Shown: positions 1 to 6,189, numbered from the stretch's first letter. The stretch is DNA of 7,964 nucleotides from Anaerofilum sp. (GCA_020024115.1 JAHHUF010000082.1:1-7964); one strand, 5' to 3'. Numbers and translations: made by a program. Notes: generated from the sequence alone by a model not told the origin.

Positions 1-12
1 CTTTATTGCGTA

Positions 13-51
13 AAAAAACATCGAAACACAAAAAAGGTTTCGATGTTTTTT
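13..51 (-). terminator. Strong stem-loop terminator, probably bidirectional
   Basis: A perfect 15-bp stem pairs 13-27 with 37-51 around a 9-base loop. The core is ACATCGAAAC / GTTTCGATGT, flanked by an A-run on one side and a T-run on the other, so it could stop transcription in either direction. On the minus strand it lies 26 bases after the stop of the malQ-like fragment and may be that gene's original terminator. On the plus strand it could end a gene lying to the left of the window. Confidence 0.75.
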
Positions 52-76
52 GGGTATATTTATAATTTTTATTGGT

Positions 77-130
77 TCAGTTTCCAAATATCAAGGAAAA
101 CACAGGCATCAAAATTCCGCTTTTTCTCAT
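77..130 (-). pseudogene. malQ: malQ 5' remnant (4-alpha-glucanotransferase N-terminus, 17 codons)
   Basis: An ATG at 130 is preceded by a GTGAGGACGG ribosome-binding-like stretch and opens a 17-codon ORF, MRKSGILMPVFSLIFGN, ending in TGA. From memory of the family, residues 1-13 match the usual start of Gram-positive 4-alpha-glucanotransferases (R-x-SGIL-x-P-x-SLPS-x-YGIG). The match stops at FSL, where the family continues with PS-x-YGIG, and about 480 expected residues are absent. A terminator hairpin follows closely. The simplest reading is a malQ gene that has lost almost its whole body but kept its start region and perhaps its terminator. A small peptide or leader ORF that resembles MalQ by chance is possible, because the match is short. 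The intact family enzyme disproportionates maltodextrins in the cytoplasm. Confidence 0.5.
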
Positions 131-182
131 GATTCTTTTACCGTCCTCACTGGGCTGTTAGAATTGGTTCAATGATTTTACT

Positions 183-221
183 ATATTGATTTTTGGTAAA
201 AATCAATATTTTTTCATTATA
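183..221 (-). promoter_or_regulatory. Possible -10 element next to a perfect 12-bp inverted repeat
   Basis: On the minus strand a perfect TATAAT lies at 221-216, about 86 bases upstream of the malQ-like ATG. No good -35 is seen 16-18 bases further up, so the promoter call is weak. Just downstream, 183-194 (ATATTGATTTTT) pairs perfectly with 198-209 across a 3-base loop. This could be an operator at the start site or a 5' hairpin in the transcript. On the plus strand the same hairpin is followed by a T-run (209-214), so it could instead be a plus-strand terminator, but no plus-strand gene ends nearby. Apart from this element, the malQ remnant and the terminators at either end, I see nothing in 1-302. 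Confidence 0.3.
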
Positions 222-260
222 ATATTTTTATTTTCACACGATATGCACAATATAATTTTA

Positions 261-303
261 ATAACAAAAGCTGCTGCTTATCACAAGCAACAGCTTTTGT
301 TAT
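261..303 (-). terminator. Terminator of the RNA methyltransferase gene
   Basis: A 19-base stem pairs 261-279 with 285-303 with one mismatch (274/290) and a 5-base loop. It begins on the last base of the methyltransferase stop codon. The minus-strand sequence after it is AU-rich (TTATTAAAATTATATT) rather than a clean U-run, so termination may rest on the long stem. Confidence 0.65.
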
Positions 304-1415
304 CAATAATACATATACACCTGACAAGGAATCATACCGTTGTACAATTTTCTGCGTCGGTTCGCCTTTTTTTCGAAGTTTTGCTCAAACCCTGCATCAG
401 CAGTGATGATATACGCACCCTTCACAGGATGTTCTTTCAACTGCTTGCCCAATGCTTTTTCCACTGCAGCAGCCTCGGACAAATCGCCCAAACGCTCACC
501 GTATGGGGGATTGCTCAATACAATTGCATTTTCTGGTGGTGCAAAATTGCGCACATCTGCCACCTCAAAATGGCAATACTCTGCAACACCTGCCAAGCGA
601 GCATTTTTTTCTGCCAAAGCAATTGCCGCAGGGTCAATATCAGACCCAAAGCCTTGAAATTCTACACTTTCCCGGCGAATGGCTGCCAATGCCTCAGAGC
701 GTGCTTTTTGCCAGCTTTCCACAGGCACAAAGCTATATTTTTCCGCTGCAAAACGGCGACGCAAACCAGGAGCCATATTCAATGCCTTTTGTGCTGCTTC
801 AATCACCAATGTTCCGCTGCCACAAAATGGGTCATACATCTGTGAAAACTGGCGAATCCGTCCCAAATCGGCAATGGTAGCTGCCAAAGTTTCTTTTAAT
901 GGAGCAGCATTGGCATTGCGACGATAGCCACGCTTATGTAAACCGTCTCCTGAAGTATCCAAAAAGATTTCCGCAATATCTTTTCGCAGCGAAACACGCA
1001 CTTGATATTGGCTTCCGCTTTCGGGCAAAGTGTTGACTCGATGCCCCTTCTGCAAACGCTTTACAATTGCTTTTTTAACAATACTCTGACAAGCAGGAAC
1101 ACTGGACAGTGTACTGGACAAGGATGAGCCTTTCACGGGGAAGGCTGCATCTGCGGGCAGCAGTTCCTCCCATGGAATCGCATACACTCCGTCAAACAAC
1201 TCATCAAAGGTTACTGCCTTATAACTTGCCAAAAGCAGCATAACACGCTCTACACTGCGAACATTGATATTTGCAGTAGCAATCAAATCCACTCCACCTT
1301 CAAAGCGGATTCTGCCATCGCTCACTTCCACATTTTCTGCGCCTAAACGCCGAATCTCAAACCCCGCAACCGACTCTGTTCCAAAATAACATGGTGCAAC
1401 AAATGTATAACTCAC
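303..1415 (-). CDS. THUMP-domain class I SAM-dependent 23S rRNA (guanine-N2)-type methyltransferase, RlmL/YpsC family
   Basis: The 370-residue length fits the stand-alone RlmL N-terminal-half/YpsC family (COG0116). These enzymes transfer a methyl group from S-adenosylmethionine to the N2 of a guanine in 23S rRNA; the exact target is not shown by the sequence. Residues 1-60 form the ferredoxin-like N-terminal part. About 60-155 are the THUMP RNA-binding domain, ending in VRVSLRKDIAEIFLDTSGDGLHKRGYR-type sequence. About 170-370 are the Rossmann methyltransferase domain, with motif I DPFCGSGT at 195-202, the acidic loop GSDID at 257-261, and catalytic motif IV SNPPYGER at 301-308. Everything needed for activity appears present. 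The start is GTG at 1415, chosen because AAAGGA lies 9 bases upstream and the protein then begins as family members do; the ATG at 1421-1419 is out of frame. The gene is monocistronic, bounded by terminators on both sides. In Bacillus subtilis accB, accC, yqhY and nusB follow spoIIIA, so this neighbour is different. Confidence 0.92.
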   Translation of the reverse strand: MSYTFVAPCYFGTESVAGFEIRRLGAENVEVSDGRIRFEGGVDLIATANINVRSVERVMLLLASYKAVTFDELFDGVYAIPWEELLPADAAFPVKGSSLSSTLSSVPACQSIVKKAIVKRLQKGHRVNTLPESGSQYQVRVSLRKDIAEIFLDTSGDGLHKRGYRRNANAAPLKETLAATIADLGRIRQFSQMYDPFCGSGTLVIEAAQKALNMAPGLRRRFAAEKYSFVPVESWQKARSEALAAIRRESVEFQGFGSDIDPAAIALAEKNARLAGVAEYCHFEVADVRNFAPPENAIVLSNPPYGERLGDLSEAAAVEKALGKQLKEHPVKGAYIITADAGFEQNFEKKANRRRKLYNGMIPCQVYMYY

Positions 1416-1491
1416 AAATCATTTCCTTTCTTTGACTGGACATTTCCAAATCAAGCCATCTGCCAAAATACAGATTTATCATCAACTAAAA

Positions 1492-1517
1492 AGGGCATAA
1501 TAATTCTATTTTGCCCT
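1492..1517. other. Small hairpin upstream of the methyltransferase gene
   Basis: AGGGCA (1492-1497) pairs with TGCCCT (1512-1517) around a 14-base AT-rich loop. T-rich sequence follows on both strands (TTTTTAG on minus, ACTTTTTC on plus). It could be a weak second terminator behind the spoIIIA operon. The methyltransferase promoter must then lie in 1416-1491, where I cannot pick out a convincing -35/-10 pair. The rest of 1416-1672 is AT-rich and contains no gene that I can support. Confidence 0.35.
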
Positions 1518-1568
1518 ACTTTTTCTTATTTTACTATGTTCTTGCACAAAATACCAGTCTTTTCATAC

Positions 1569-1605
1569 AAAAAGCACACTCTTTCCTGTTTTTTAAAGAG
1601 TGTGC
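1569..1605 (-). terminator. Terminator of the spoIIIA operon
   Basis: On the minus strand GCACACTCTTT (right arm, 1605-1595) pairs perfectly over 11 bp with 1584-1574 around a 10-base loop, followed by TTTTT. It lies 68 bases after the spoIIIAH stop, where the operon should end. Confidence 0.8.
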
Positions 1606-1672
1606 AAATAATTTTGTACTTTAAGTAGAATGATTCTGCCTGATTGCACCTTGATAAAAGGACTTTTGAGAT

Positions 1673-2302
1673 TTATTTCACTTCTACCACAGTGATATTT
1701 TGTGCAGGAATATCACATTTAGACAGCACAGCATCCCGAATCTGTGCAACTTCTTCTTTGCCAAGCCCCTGACTTTGGGTTTGCACTGTCACATTCACTT
1801 TCCCATCGTTCAAAAAGGCAACACAATCGACAAAGCCTTTTGCTTTGACCAGATTTTCAATATCACTTTCGGTGGTAATGCTGTTTACCACCGAGGAAAG
1901 TCTTTGTGTCAGTTCAGCTTTTTCTTCTTCGCTCAGGTTTGCTTTTTTCAGACTTTTTTGCAGGGTATCCAATGCCTCATCTCTGCTTTTTTGGCGGGAA
2001 AGGCGTGCTTCTTCAAAATATTGCTTTCCGCTTTTCTGCCCCACACTTACCAGCTGTGCATCCCCATAGTTTTTGCTGCCTTGGTCTTGGTCAGGTTCCA
2101 TCAATGGGTCTGTCAAAGCATTTGCGTCTGCTGCCTGCTCCTCTGTATTTGCCACAACCGAGATTCCACCGCTTGTGGTTTCGGTGTCGGGCAGCATTGG
2201 GCTTGTTTTTGCATACTCCCAGTTCAAATATACTGCCACACCCAAAGCGGCCACCAAAGTAAGCAGTGTAAACTGCCTTCTGCTTTTTGCATTTGCTGTC
2301 AT
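1673..2302 (-). CDS. spoIIIAH: Stage III sporulation protein AH (SpoIIIAH)
   Basis: This is the mother-cell half of the channel across the intermembrane space. In the family the C-terminal ring-building (YscJ/FliF-like) domain of AH binds SpoIIQ from the forespore. The 209-residue protein has a basic cytoplasmic tail (NAKSRRQ), one membrane segment at about 10-26 (FTLLTLVAALGVAVYLNW), and a low-complexity acidic linker from about 35 to 85. The helix-rich domain at about 92-207 starts with KQYFEEARLSRQKSRDEALD and ends in the ITVVEVK strand. The start was set at the second of two close ATGs (2302). GGAGG at 2314-2310 is 7 bases before it, but only one base before the ATG at 2308, which would give 211 residues. 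The Shine-Dalgarno site lies just after the spoIIIAG stop. It is the last gene of the operon. Confidence 0.93.
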   Translation of the reverse strand: MTANAKSRRQFTLLTLVAALGVAVYLNWEYAKTSPMLPDTETTSGGISVVANTEEQAADANALTDPLMEPDQDQGSKNYGDAQLVSVGQKSGKQYFEEARLSRQKSRDEALDTLQKSLKKANLSEEEKAELTQRLSSVVNSITTESDIENLVKAKGFVDCVAFLNDGKVNVTVQTQSQGLGKEEVAQIRDAVLSKCDIPAQNITVVEVK

Positions 2303-2315
2303 ATCCATTCCTCCA

Positions 2316-2834
2316 TTATTTCATTTTTGTCACGCAAATTCGGCTTGCCGGCAAATCTAGCACGACTGACACAGCATCCGTAATGCGGCTGACGACTGTA
2401 ATATTATCTGCACCCTGACAAACCACTGCCACACCGCGAACCTGCGGCATATATGTAGTTTCTACCAAAGGCTGCTGCCCTGCTCCGCTGCCCAAAATCA
2501 CATGGCTGGATTCCTGCCGACTGGTTTTATTTTGGTCGGATTGGTTTTGTTCGGTTGTTTTGTCTGTTGCATAAATTTGCTCACTTTCGGTGTCCAGTGT
2601 CAGCATCACTTCCACTTTGCCGACACCTTCAATATTTTCAATGAGATATTTCAGTTGTTTTTCCAATTCCACTGCTTGCGTTTGCTGAACTCCTGATTCC
2701 ACAACAGCCTTTTCTTCTTTTGGAATGACTGAAGATAAAAAAATCAAACAAATCCCGGCAATTCCAAGCCAAATCGGAACATTTTGCTTCAATTTCGGAG
2801 AAAGTTCTGCGATTTGTTGTCCAATTGCTTTCAT
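2316..2834 (-). CDS. spoIIIAG: Stage III sporulation protein AG (SpoIIIAG)
   Basis: This is a ring-forming component of the SpoIIIA-SpoIIQ channel. In the family it oligomerises into a large ring in the intermembrane space. The 172-residue protein is shorter than the B. subtilis one (about 229). It has a cytoplasmic N-terminal part (1-19), a membrane segment at about 20-36 (PIWLGIAGICLIFLSSVI), and the ring-building motif GVGKVEVMLTL at 70-80. A hydrophilic Q/S/T-rich insertion at about 85-125 separates the two halves of the ring-building domain. The second half is RGVAVVCQGADN at 133-144 followed by a final helix and strand. The start ATG overlaps the spoIIIAF stop as ATGA, with AAAAGGA 9 bases upstream, so translation is probably coupled. 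The spoIIIAH ribosome binding site follows directly. Confidence 0.92.
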   Translation of the reverse strand: MKAIGQQIAELSPKLKQNVPIWLGIAGICLIFLSSVIPKEEKAVVESGVQQTQAVELEKQLKYLIENIEGVGKVEVMLTLDTESEQIYATDKTTEQNQSDQNKTSRQESSHVILGSGAGQQPLVETTYMPQVRGVAVVCQGADNITVVSRITDAVSVVLDLPASRICVTKMK

Positions 2835-3298
2835 GCTGTCTCATCCTTTTCTATCCACTCCACTTTAATTGCATCCCCTAAAAATTTTTTTGCAGTCTGT
2901 TCAGCCTGTGGCTGTTTTTTTCCTTTCAACTGCACAGCACTCACTTCTGCTGTGCTGTGTTCAGAATCATATTCCAGCCAAACTTGCTGAACTGTAACCG
3001 CAAATCCTATTTTGTCCAGCTCTGTCTGCAACAGCTTTTGCAATTGTTGTTGAGATTGGTTTTGCACCAACGAATCAAAATCCATTGGTACACTTTGTTG
3101 TACTGCAATTTTGGGTTCCATCAACAATTGTCCCCAGTTGATGCTTACAGTTGGTTTTAATATGGTTACTAAAATATATAACCCCATAACCAATTTTATT
3201 CCCATTGATTGCTCTTTTTGAGGAAGAATCATCTGCAAAATTCCCAAAATCACACTAATAGTGCAAAAAAGCATTGCCCAGCTTTTCAAATCTCTCAT
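2831..3298 (-). CDS. spoIIIAF: Stage III sporulation protein AF (SpoIIIAF)
   Basis: A membrane protein of the SpoIIIA complex whose soluble part has a ring-building fold in the family. The 155-residue protein is shorter than in B. subtilis (about 206). Two membrane helices at about 8-25 (AMLFCTISVILGILQMIL) and 32-48 (MGIKLVMGLYILVTILK) are followed by a soluble domain of about 100 residues. That domain has the helix FDSLVQNQSQQQLQKLLQTEL and the strand GFAVTVQQVWLEYD. The last codons of spoIIIAE supply the ribosome binding site (AGGAGGG), and the ATG is one base after that gene's stop. Its own stop overlaps the spoIIIAG start. Confidence 0.9.
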   Translation of the reverse strand: MRDLKSWAMLFCTISVILGILQMILPQKEQSMGIKLVMGLYILVTILKPTVSINWGQLLMEPKIAVQQSVPMDFDSLVQNQSQQQLQKLLQTELDKIGFAVTVQQVWLEYDSEHSTAEVSAVQLKGKKQPQAEQTAKKFLGDAIKVEWIEKDETA

Positions 3299-3299
3299 T

Positions 3300-4340
3300 T
3301 TACCCTCCTGATGTCATCATCCACACCACCGAAAGTGCAATGGGCAAGCCATAAAACAACAAGGTCAATCCACAAAGGCTCACACATTCTGCTGATGCGC
3401 GCAATAGCTTTTCACAGCGTTTTTGTTCCAATCCCTTCGCAATGGATGCCGCCACCGAAAAGCACATCCAATATAAAACAATTTTGATTAACACTGGCAG
3501 AAAATACCCTCCCAGAGTCGCCAGCAGCCCAATGCCTGCTGTACCTTTTGCCACCTTGATGCCTGCACTTACTGCCCCAATTGTGCCGGAAACCGCTTGA
3601 CCTACAATTGGAATACTGCTGGAAATCAGAAACTTTCCTGTTTTCATGGCAAGGGAATCGCTTGCACCTGCCACAAAATTCTGCAAGCCTAAAAATGTAC
3701 AAAAAACAGTGGTAATCAGCCCCAAGCTCCATTTAATGGCCTTTTGCACAAACTGTGCTGCTGCTGAAACCATTCCAATCCCACAGACACCGCTTGCTGT
3801 ATGAAATGCCATCAAAATTTGAATCAGCGGCAGCACAATCCCAACTGCAATTTCCATCAACAGCAAAGCAGTAGACATAAAAAATCCGCTAAAAATTGCT
3901 GCCGATGCCGGTTGTCCGCCTCCAATCAGCATGGAAGAAAAAACCGGGACAAAGCCAATCAAAGCACCTTTGCAATAAAGAATCTGCTGCCTGACCTGTT
4001 CAATTGTTTGCTGTATGGGGGCAACACAAAGCACAGCACACACCAAAAAGCATATCATTTCAATCACTGGCAGAAAGGTTTTTTCTCCTGTATCGGTGGG
4101 CGTGGATATAACCGTTGCAAATAGCAAAAACACTGCAATGTTGCAAAAAATTTTAAATGGGCTGGTTGTCATTTTGGAAATACTTTCCCATCCCTGCTGC
4201 AACACTTGAAAAGGTGTTATATTTAATAGTTTTTGCAGTTGTTCTGATTGTTCTGAAATTTCCTCGGTTATTTGTGGAAAAGAGTCATTGTGTGGCTGCT
4301 GTGCAAAAATTGTTACACTGCAAAACAACATCACCACCAC
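3300..4340 (-). CDS. spoIIIAE: Stage III sporulation protein AE (SpoIIIAE), start codon unclear
   Basis: The large polytopic membrane protein of the SpoIIIA complex. From the annotated GTG it has 346 residues, against about 399 in B. subtilis. It contains an amphipathic stretch at about 20-60, then several membrane helices (about 66-80, 93-108, 126-140, 150-180, 203-220, 270-300, 322-342). The signature SSSIPIVGQAVSGTIG is at 240-255, with an SAGIKVAKG segment after it. The N-terminus is odd. The reading frame encodes a clear signal peptide, VKFFWSAVVVVMLFCSVTIFA, from 4364 on, but no ATG, GTG or TTG precedes it after the spoIIIAD stop. The first permitted in-frame starts are the GTG triplet at 4340-4332 and the ATG at 4331, which give a signal peptide without its basic end and have no good ribosome binding site. 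Translation may start at a rare codon near 4364, coupled to spoIIIAD, or the A7 run at 4352-4358 may carry an indel. Confidence 0.88.
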   Translation of the reverse strand: MVVMLFCSVTIFAQQPHNDSFPQITEEISEQSEQLQKLLNITPFQVLQQGWESISKMTTSPFKIFCNIAVFLLFATVISTPTDTGEKTFLPVIEMICFLVCAVLCVAPIQQTIEQVRQQILYCKGALIGFVPVFSSMLIGGGQPASAAIFSGFFMSTALLLMEIAVGIVLPLIQILMAFHTASGVCGIGMVSAAAQFVQKAIKWSLGLITTVFCTFLGLQNFVAGASDSLAMKTGKFLISSSIPIVGQAVSGTIGAVSAGIKVAKGTAGIGLLATLGGYFLPVLIKIVLYWMCFSVAASIAKGLEQKRCEKLLRASAECVSLCGLTLLFYGLPIALSVVWMMTSGG

Positions 4341-4360
4341 TACGGCTGACCAAAAAAACT

Positions 4361-4741
4361 TTACCCAAGAAGTTCGGAAACAATTTGCAATAGCTGACGA
4401 AAGAGCGGCAAAGCAGAAAACAGCACCAATGCCCTTGCTGCCAGCTCCACCTGTCCTGCCAATGCACTTTGTCCTGCATCTTTGCAGACATCTCTTGCAA
4501 TTTGAGCCAAAATGATGATGCCCATTGCTTTCAGAACAGGTAGTATTTCGATGACTGAAATTTTTTCTGTCATTGTAGACAAAAAGTTGATGACAGGCAC
4601 CAAAGCGGACATTGCTGCGATGAACACCATGCCACAGCAAGCGATTCCTGCCACAACTGCATAGATGGGGTTGTATTGCCGAAGAATACTGATGAGTACA
4701 ATACATATTAACACCATTCCTGTTATTTTTATCCATTCCAT
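4361..4741 (-). CDS. spoIIIAD: Stage III sporulation protein AD (SpoIIIAD)
   Basis: A small membrane protein of the SpoIIIA complex, homologous to SpoIIIAC and thought to sit in the mother-cell membrane near the AA ATPase. The 126 residues are the normal length. Membrane segments lie at about 5-21, 27-53 and 66-82. The family's conserved end, IARDVCKDAGQSALAGQVE at 81-99, is followed by a last hydrophobic helix (about 102-122). The ATG at 4741 is the only sensible start; an in-frame stop is 39 bases upstream. It has no Shine-Dalgarno site of its own. The 17-codon ORF upstream ends 7 bases before this ATG, so ribosomes probably arrive by coupling or re-initiation, as they would from an intact spoIIIAC. 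Its stop overlaps the frame of spoIIIAE. Confidence 0.92.
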   Translation of the reverse strand: MEWIKITGMVLICIVLISILRQYNPIYAVVAGIACCGMVFIAAMSALVPVINFLSTMTEKISVIEILPVLKAMGIIILAQIARDVCKDAGQSALAGQVELAARALVLFSALPLFRQLLQIVSELLG

Positions 4742-4748
4742 AGCATTT

Positions 4749-4802
4749 TCAACAAAAGAAAGGCAATTGCCTTTTAGTCAAAGTGTTATTTGTTTGAATC
4801 AT
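4749..4802 (-). pseudogene. spoIIIAC: 17-codon ORF in the place of spoIIIAC (probable remnant)
   Basis: AGAGGGG at 4817-4811 lies 8 bases before an ATG at 4802, the best ribosome binding site in the first half of the operon. The ORF it serves reads MIQTNNTLTKRQLPFFC and stops. In the family spoIIIAC comes between AB and AD and encodes about 65-68 residues, starting roughly as M-x-V-x-LIFKIAGIGI. None of this is present here, nor in any frame of the window. The position and signal are those expected for spoIIIAC, but the peptide is not, so I infer loss of the gene body with the initiation region kept. It may still have a role in passing ribosomes to spoIIIAD. A short unrelated coding peptide is the alternative. 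Confidence 0.5.
4759..4774. repeat. 16-bp perfect palindrome AAAGGCAATTGCCTTT
   Basis: AAAGGCAATTGCCTTT is its own reverse complement. It lies inside the short ORF that replaces spoIIIAC, 18 bases upstream of the spoIIIAD start. In RNA it could form a small hairpin with a 4-base loop, or it may mark the point of the deletion. Its function is unknown. Confidence 0.5.
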
Positions 4803-4828
4803 TGTTCTGTCCCCTCTTTTAGGTTTTC

Positions 4829-5335
4829 TCAAAATGTAATGATTACAACCGCTAACCCTGCACAAATACCCAACAAAAAATATACCTTTGAATTTTTTTG
4901 TTCATTAATACGGGCCTGTTCCTTGCTTTGCTTTAATAGTTGTTCCACAAAATCAAGCCGCTGAATTTCTTGTGCTGCACTTCCGCTTCCCAATTCCTGA
5001 ACCCACTGTTCCAGCAATAAAATATCTGCTTTATTCAGCAGCTTTTGGCTGTTTGGTTGTCGGCATAACCATTGCAATATCCTTTCTTTGGGTGAGCCTT
5101 TGATTGGCTCAATTTCCAACACTTGAAATCGGTCTTTTTGCATCAAAATCTGGTTGCACAACAACTCGAGAGAGGCTTTTTGGCTGCATATTCCTCCACG
5201 AACAAGGAAAAGCAGTTCGAGAATATCCTGCAAAATCTTTCGCTGTCTGTGCAGCATTTGCACTTTATAAAGTCCCATTCCCGTTCCTGCTGCAATCACC
5301 AGCACTCCACCCAATACATTCAGTACAATGCTCAA
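4829..5335 (-). CDS. spoIIIAB: Stage III sporulation protein AB (SpoIIIAB)
   Basis: A membrane protein of the SpoIIIA complex, related by fold to the inner-membrane GspF proteins of type II secretion and type IV pili. It is thought to work with the AA ATPase. Its 168 residues match the family length (about 171). One membrane helix lies at about 4-22 (VLNVLGGVLVIAAGTGMGL). A cytoplasmic helical region at about 25-145 carries the family pattern LQDILELLFLVRGGI (35-49). A C-terminal membrane helix lies at about 151-167. The start is TTG at 5335, which overlaps the spoIIIAA stop (TTGA). It is chosen because GAGGTGG lies 6 bases before it, no ATG occurs before residue 20, and the protein then starts as the family does. 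The gene that should follow, spoIIIAC, is missing. Confidence 0.92.
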   Translation of the reverse strand: MSIVLNVLGGVLVIAAGTGMGLYKVQMLHRQRKILQDILELLFLVRGGICSQKASLELLCNQILMQKDRFQVLEIEPIKGSPKERILQWLCRQPNSQKLLNKADILLLEQWVQELGSGSAAQEIQRLDFVEQLLKQSKEQARINEQKNSKVYFLLGICAGLAVVIITF

Positions 5336-6189
5336 AGTTCAACCACCTCTTTTACCTGCCCTACTTTGCTGCCCTTGTCCAAAAATATCGCAGTAGAAAA
5401 CGCCCCGGTGTCTAGCACTTTTTTGCAGGTGGGACGCTTTAAAAGCTGCTTCTGATTGATTGCATGAACACTCACAATCAACCTTGCGCCTGCATTTGCT
5501 GCCATACACACTGCCTGCGCATCTTGTTCCGCACCAATTTCGTCACATACAATCACTTGTGGTGCAAGTCCACGAATTGCCCACATCAGCCCTTCTGCCT
5601 TGCTGCAATTTTGCACCAAATCGCAATGAATGGGAAGTTTCCCTGCTGCAAGTTCACATCGCTCATCTACAATACAAACTCTTTGCTGTGCATTGCTCAA
5701 TATCGAAATCGCTTGCTTCAAAAATGTTGTCTTTCCGCTGGCAGGTGCTCCTGCCACCACCAAGCCATCTTGTCCATTTAATACCATATCTTTTACAATG
5801 GGTGAAAATTGCTGTGGAATGTCCCTTGCGATGCGGATATTTAAGGAGGTAATTGGATGCACCCCTATAATCTGGTCTTGCTGCATCACTGCCTTTCCTC
5901 CAATTCCAACCCGATGCCCTCCATCCAGTGTAATAAAGCCTTTGCAAATGCTTTCCTGCCAGGAATAGATGGAATATCCACACAATACCTCTAACAAATG
6001 CTGTAATTGTTGTTGGGTCAAAATTGGTTTTTCCAATAAAAACGGCTTTTCCCGCAAGGTTAGCACCGGAGGCCAATTGGCTCGAAGCCGTATTTCAAGC
6101 ACCTGTTTTGCCAAAGCATCAGGAGCACTTCGCAAAGCAGTTCCCAATTCCCCTGAAATTTGCTGAATCGCTTGATGATAAAATTTCAT
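5332..6189 (-). CDS. spoIIIAA: Stage III sporulation protein AA (SpoIIIAA), ATPase
   Basis: The ATPase of the SpoIIIA-SpoIIQ channel, related to secretion ATPases of the GspE/PilB type; it works on the mother-cell side of the membrane. Its 285 residues are slightly fewer than in B. subtilis (about 307). The N-terminal domain covers about 1-125, with family patterns GYSIYSWQESICKGFITLDGGHRVGI (71-96) and NIRIARDIP (117-125). The ATPase domain has Walker A GAPASGKT at 147-154, VDER at 174-177, Walker B VIVCDEIG at 212-219 and the VHA sensor-like motif at 241-243, so it looks active. The ATG at 6189 has GGAAGTGA a few bases upstream, a weak but acceptable site. It is the first gene of the operon and its stop overlaps the TTG start of spoIIIAB. 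Confidence 0.95.
   Translation of the reverse strand: MKFYHQAIQQISGELGTALRSAPDALAKQVLEIRLRANWPPVLTLREKPFLLEKPILTQQQLQHLLEVLCGYSIYSWQESICKGFITLDGGHRVGIGGKAVMQQDQIIGVHPITSLNIRIARDIPQQFSPIVKDMVLNGQDGLVVAGAPASGKTTFLKQAISILSNAQQRVCIVDERCELAAGKLPIHCDLVQNCSKAEGLMWAIRGLAPQVIVCDEIGAEQDAQAVCMAANAGARLIVSVHAINQKQLLKRPTCKKVLDTGAFSTAIFLDKGSKVGQVKEVVEL

Noticed and set aside
186..845. Plus-strand 219-codon open frame
   Set aside because: It is antisense to the methyltransferase, whose motifs are unmistakable. The plus-strand translation is rich in Cys, His, Phe and Gln, as expected for a shadow frame.
4341..4736. Upstream extension of the spoIIIAE reading frame to 4736 (478 residues)
   Set aside because: It would cover spoIIIAD almost entirely in another frame. 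The translated extension (MDKNNRNGVNMYCTHQYSS...) is cysteine- and histidine-rich shadow sequence without resemblance to the family, which starts with a signal peptide.
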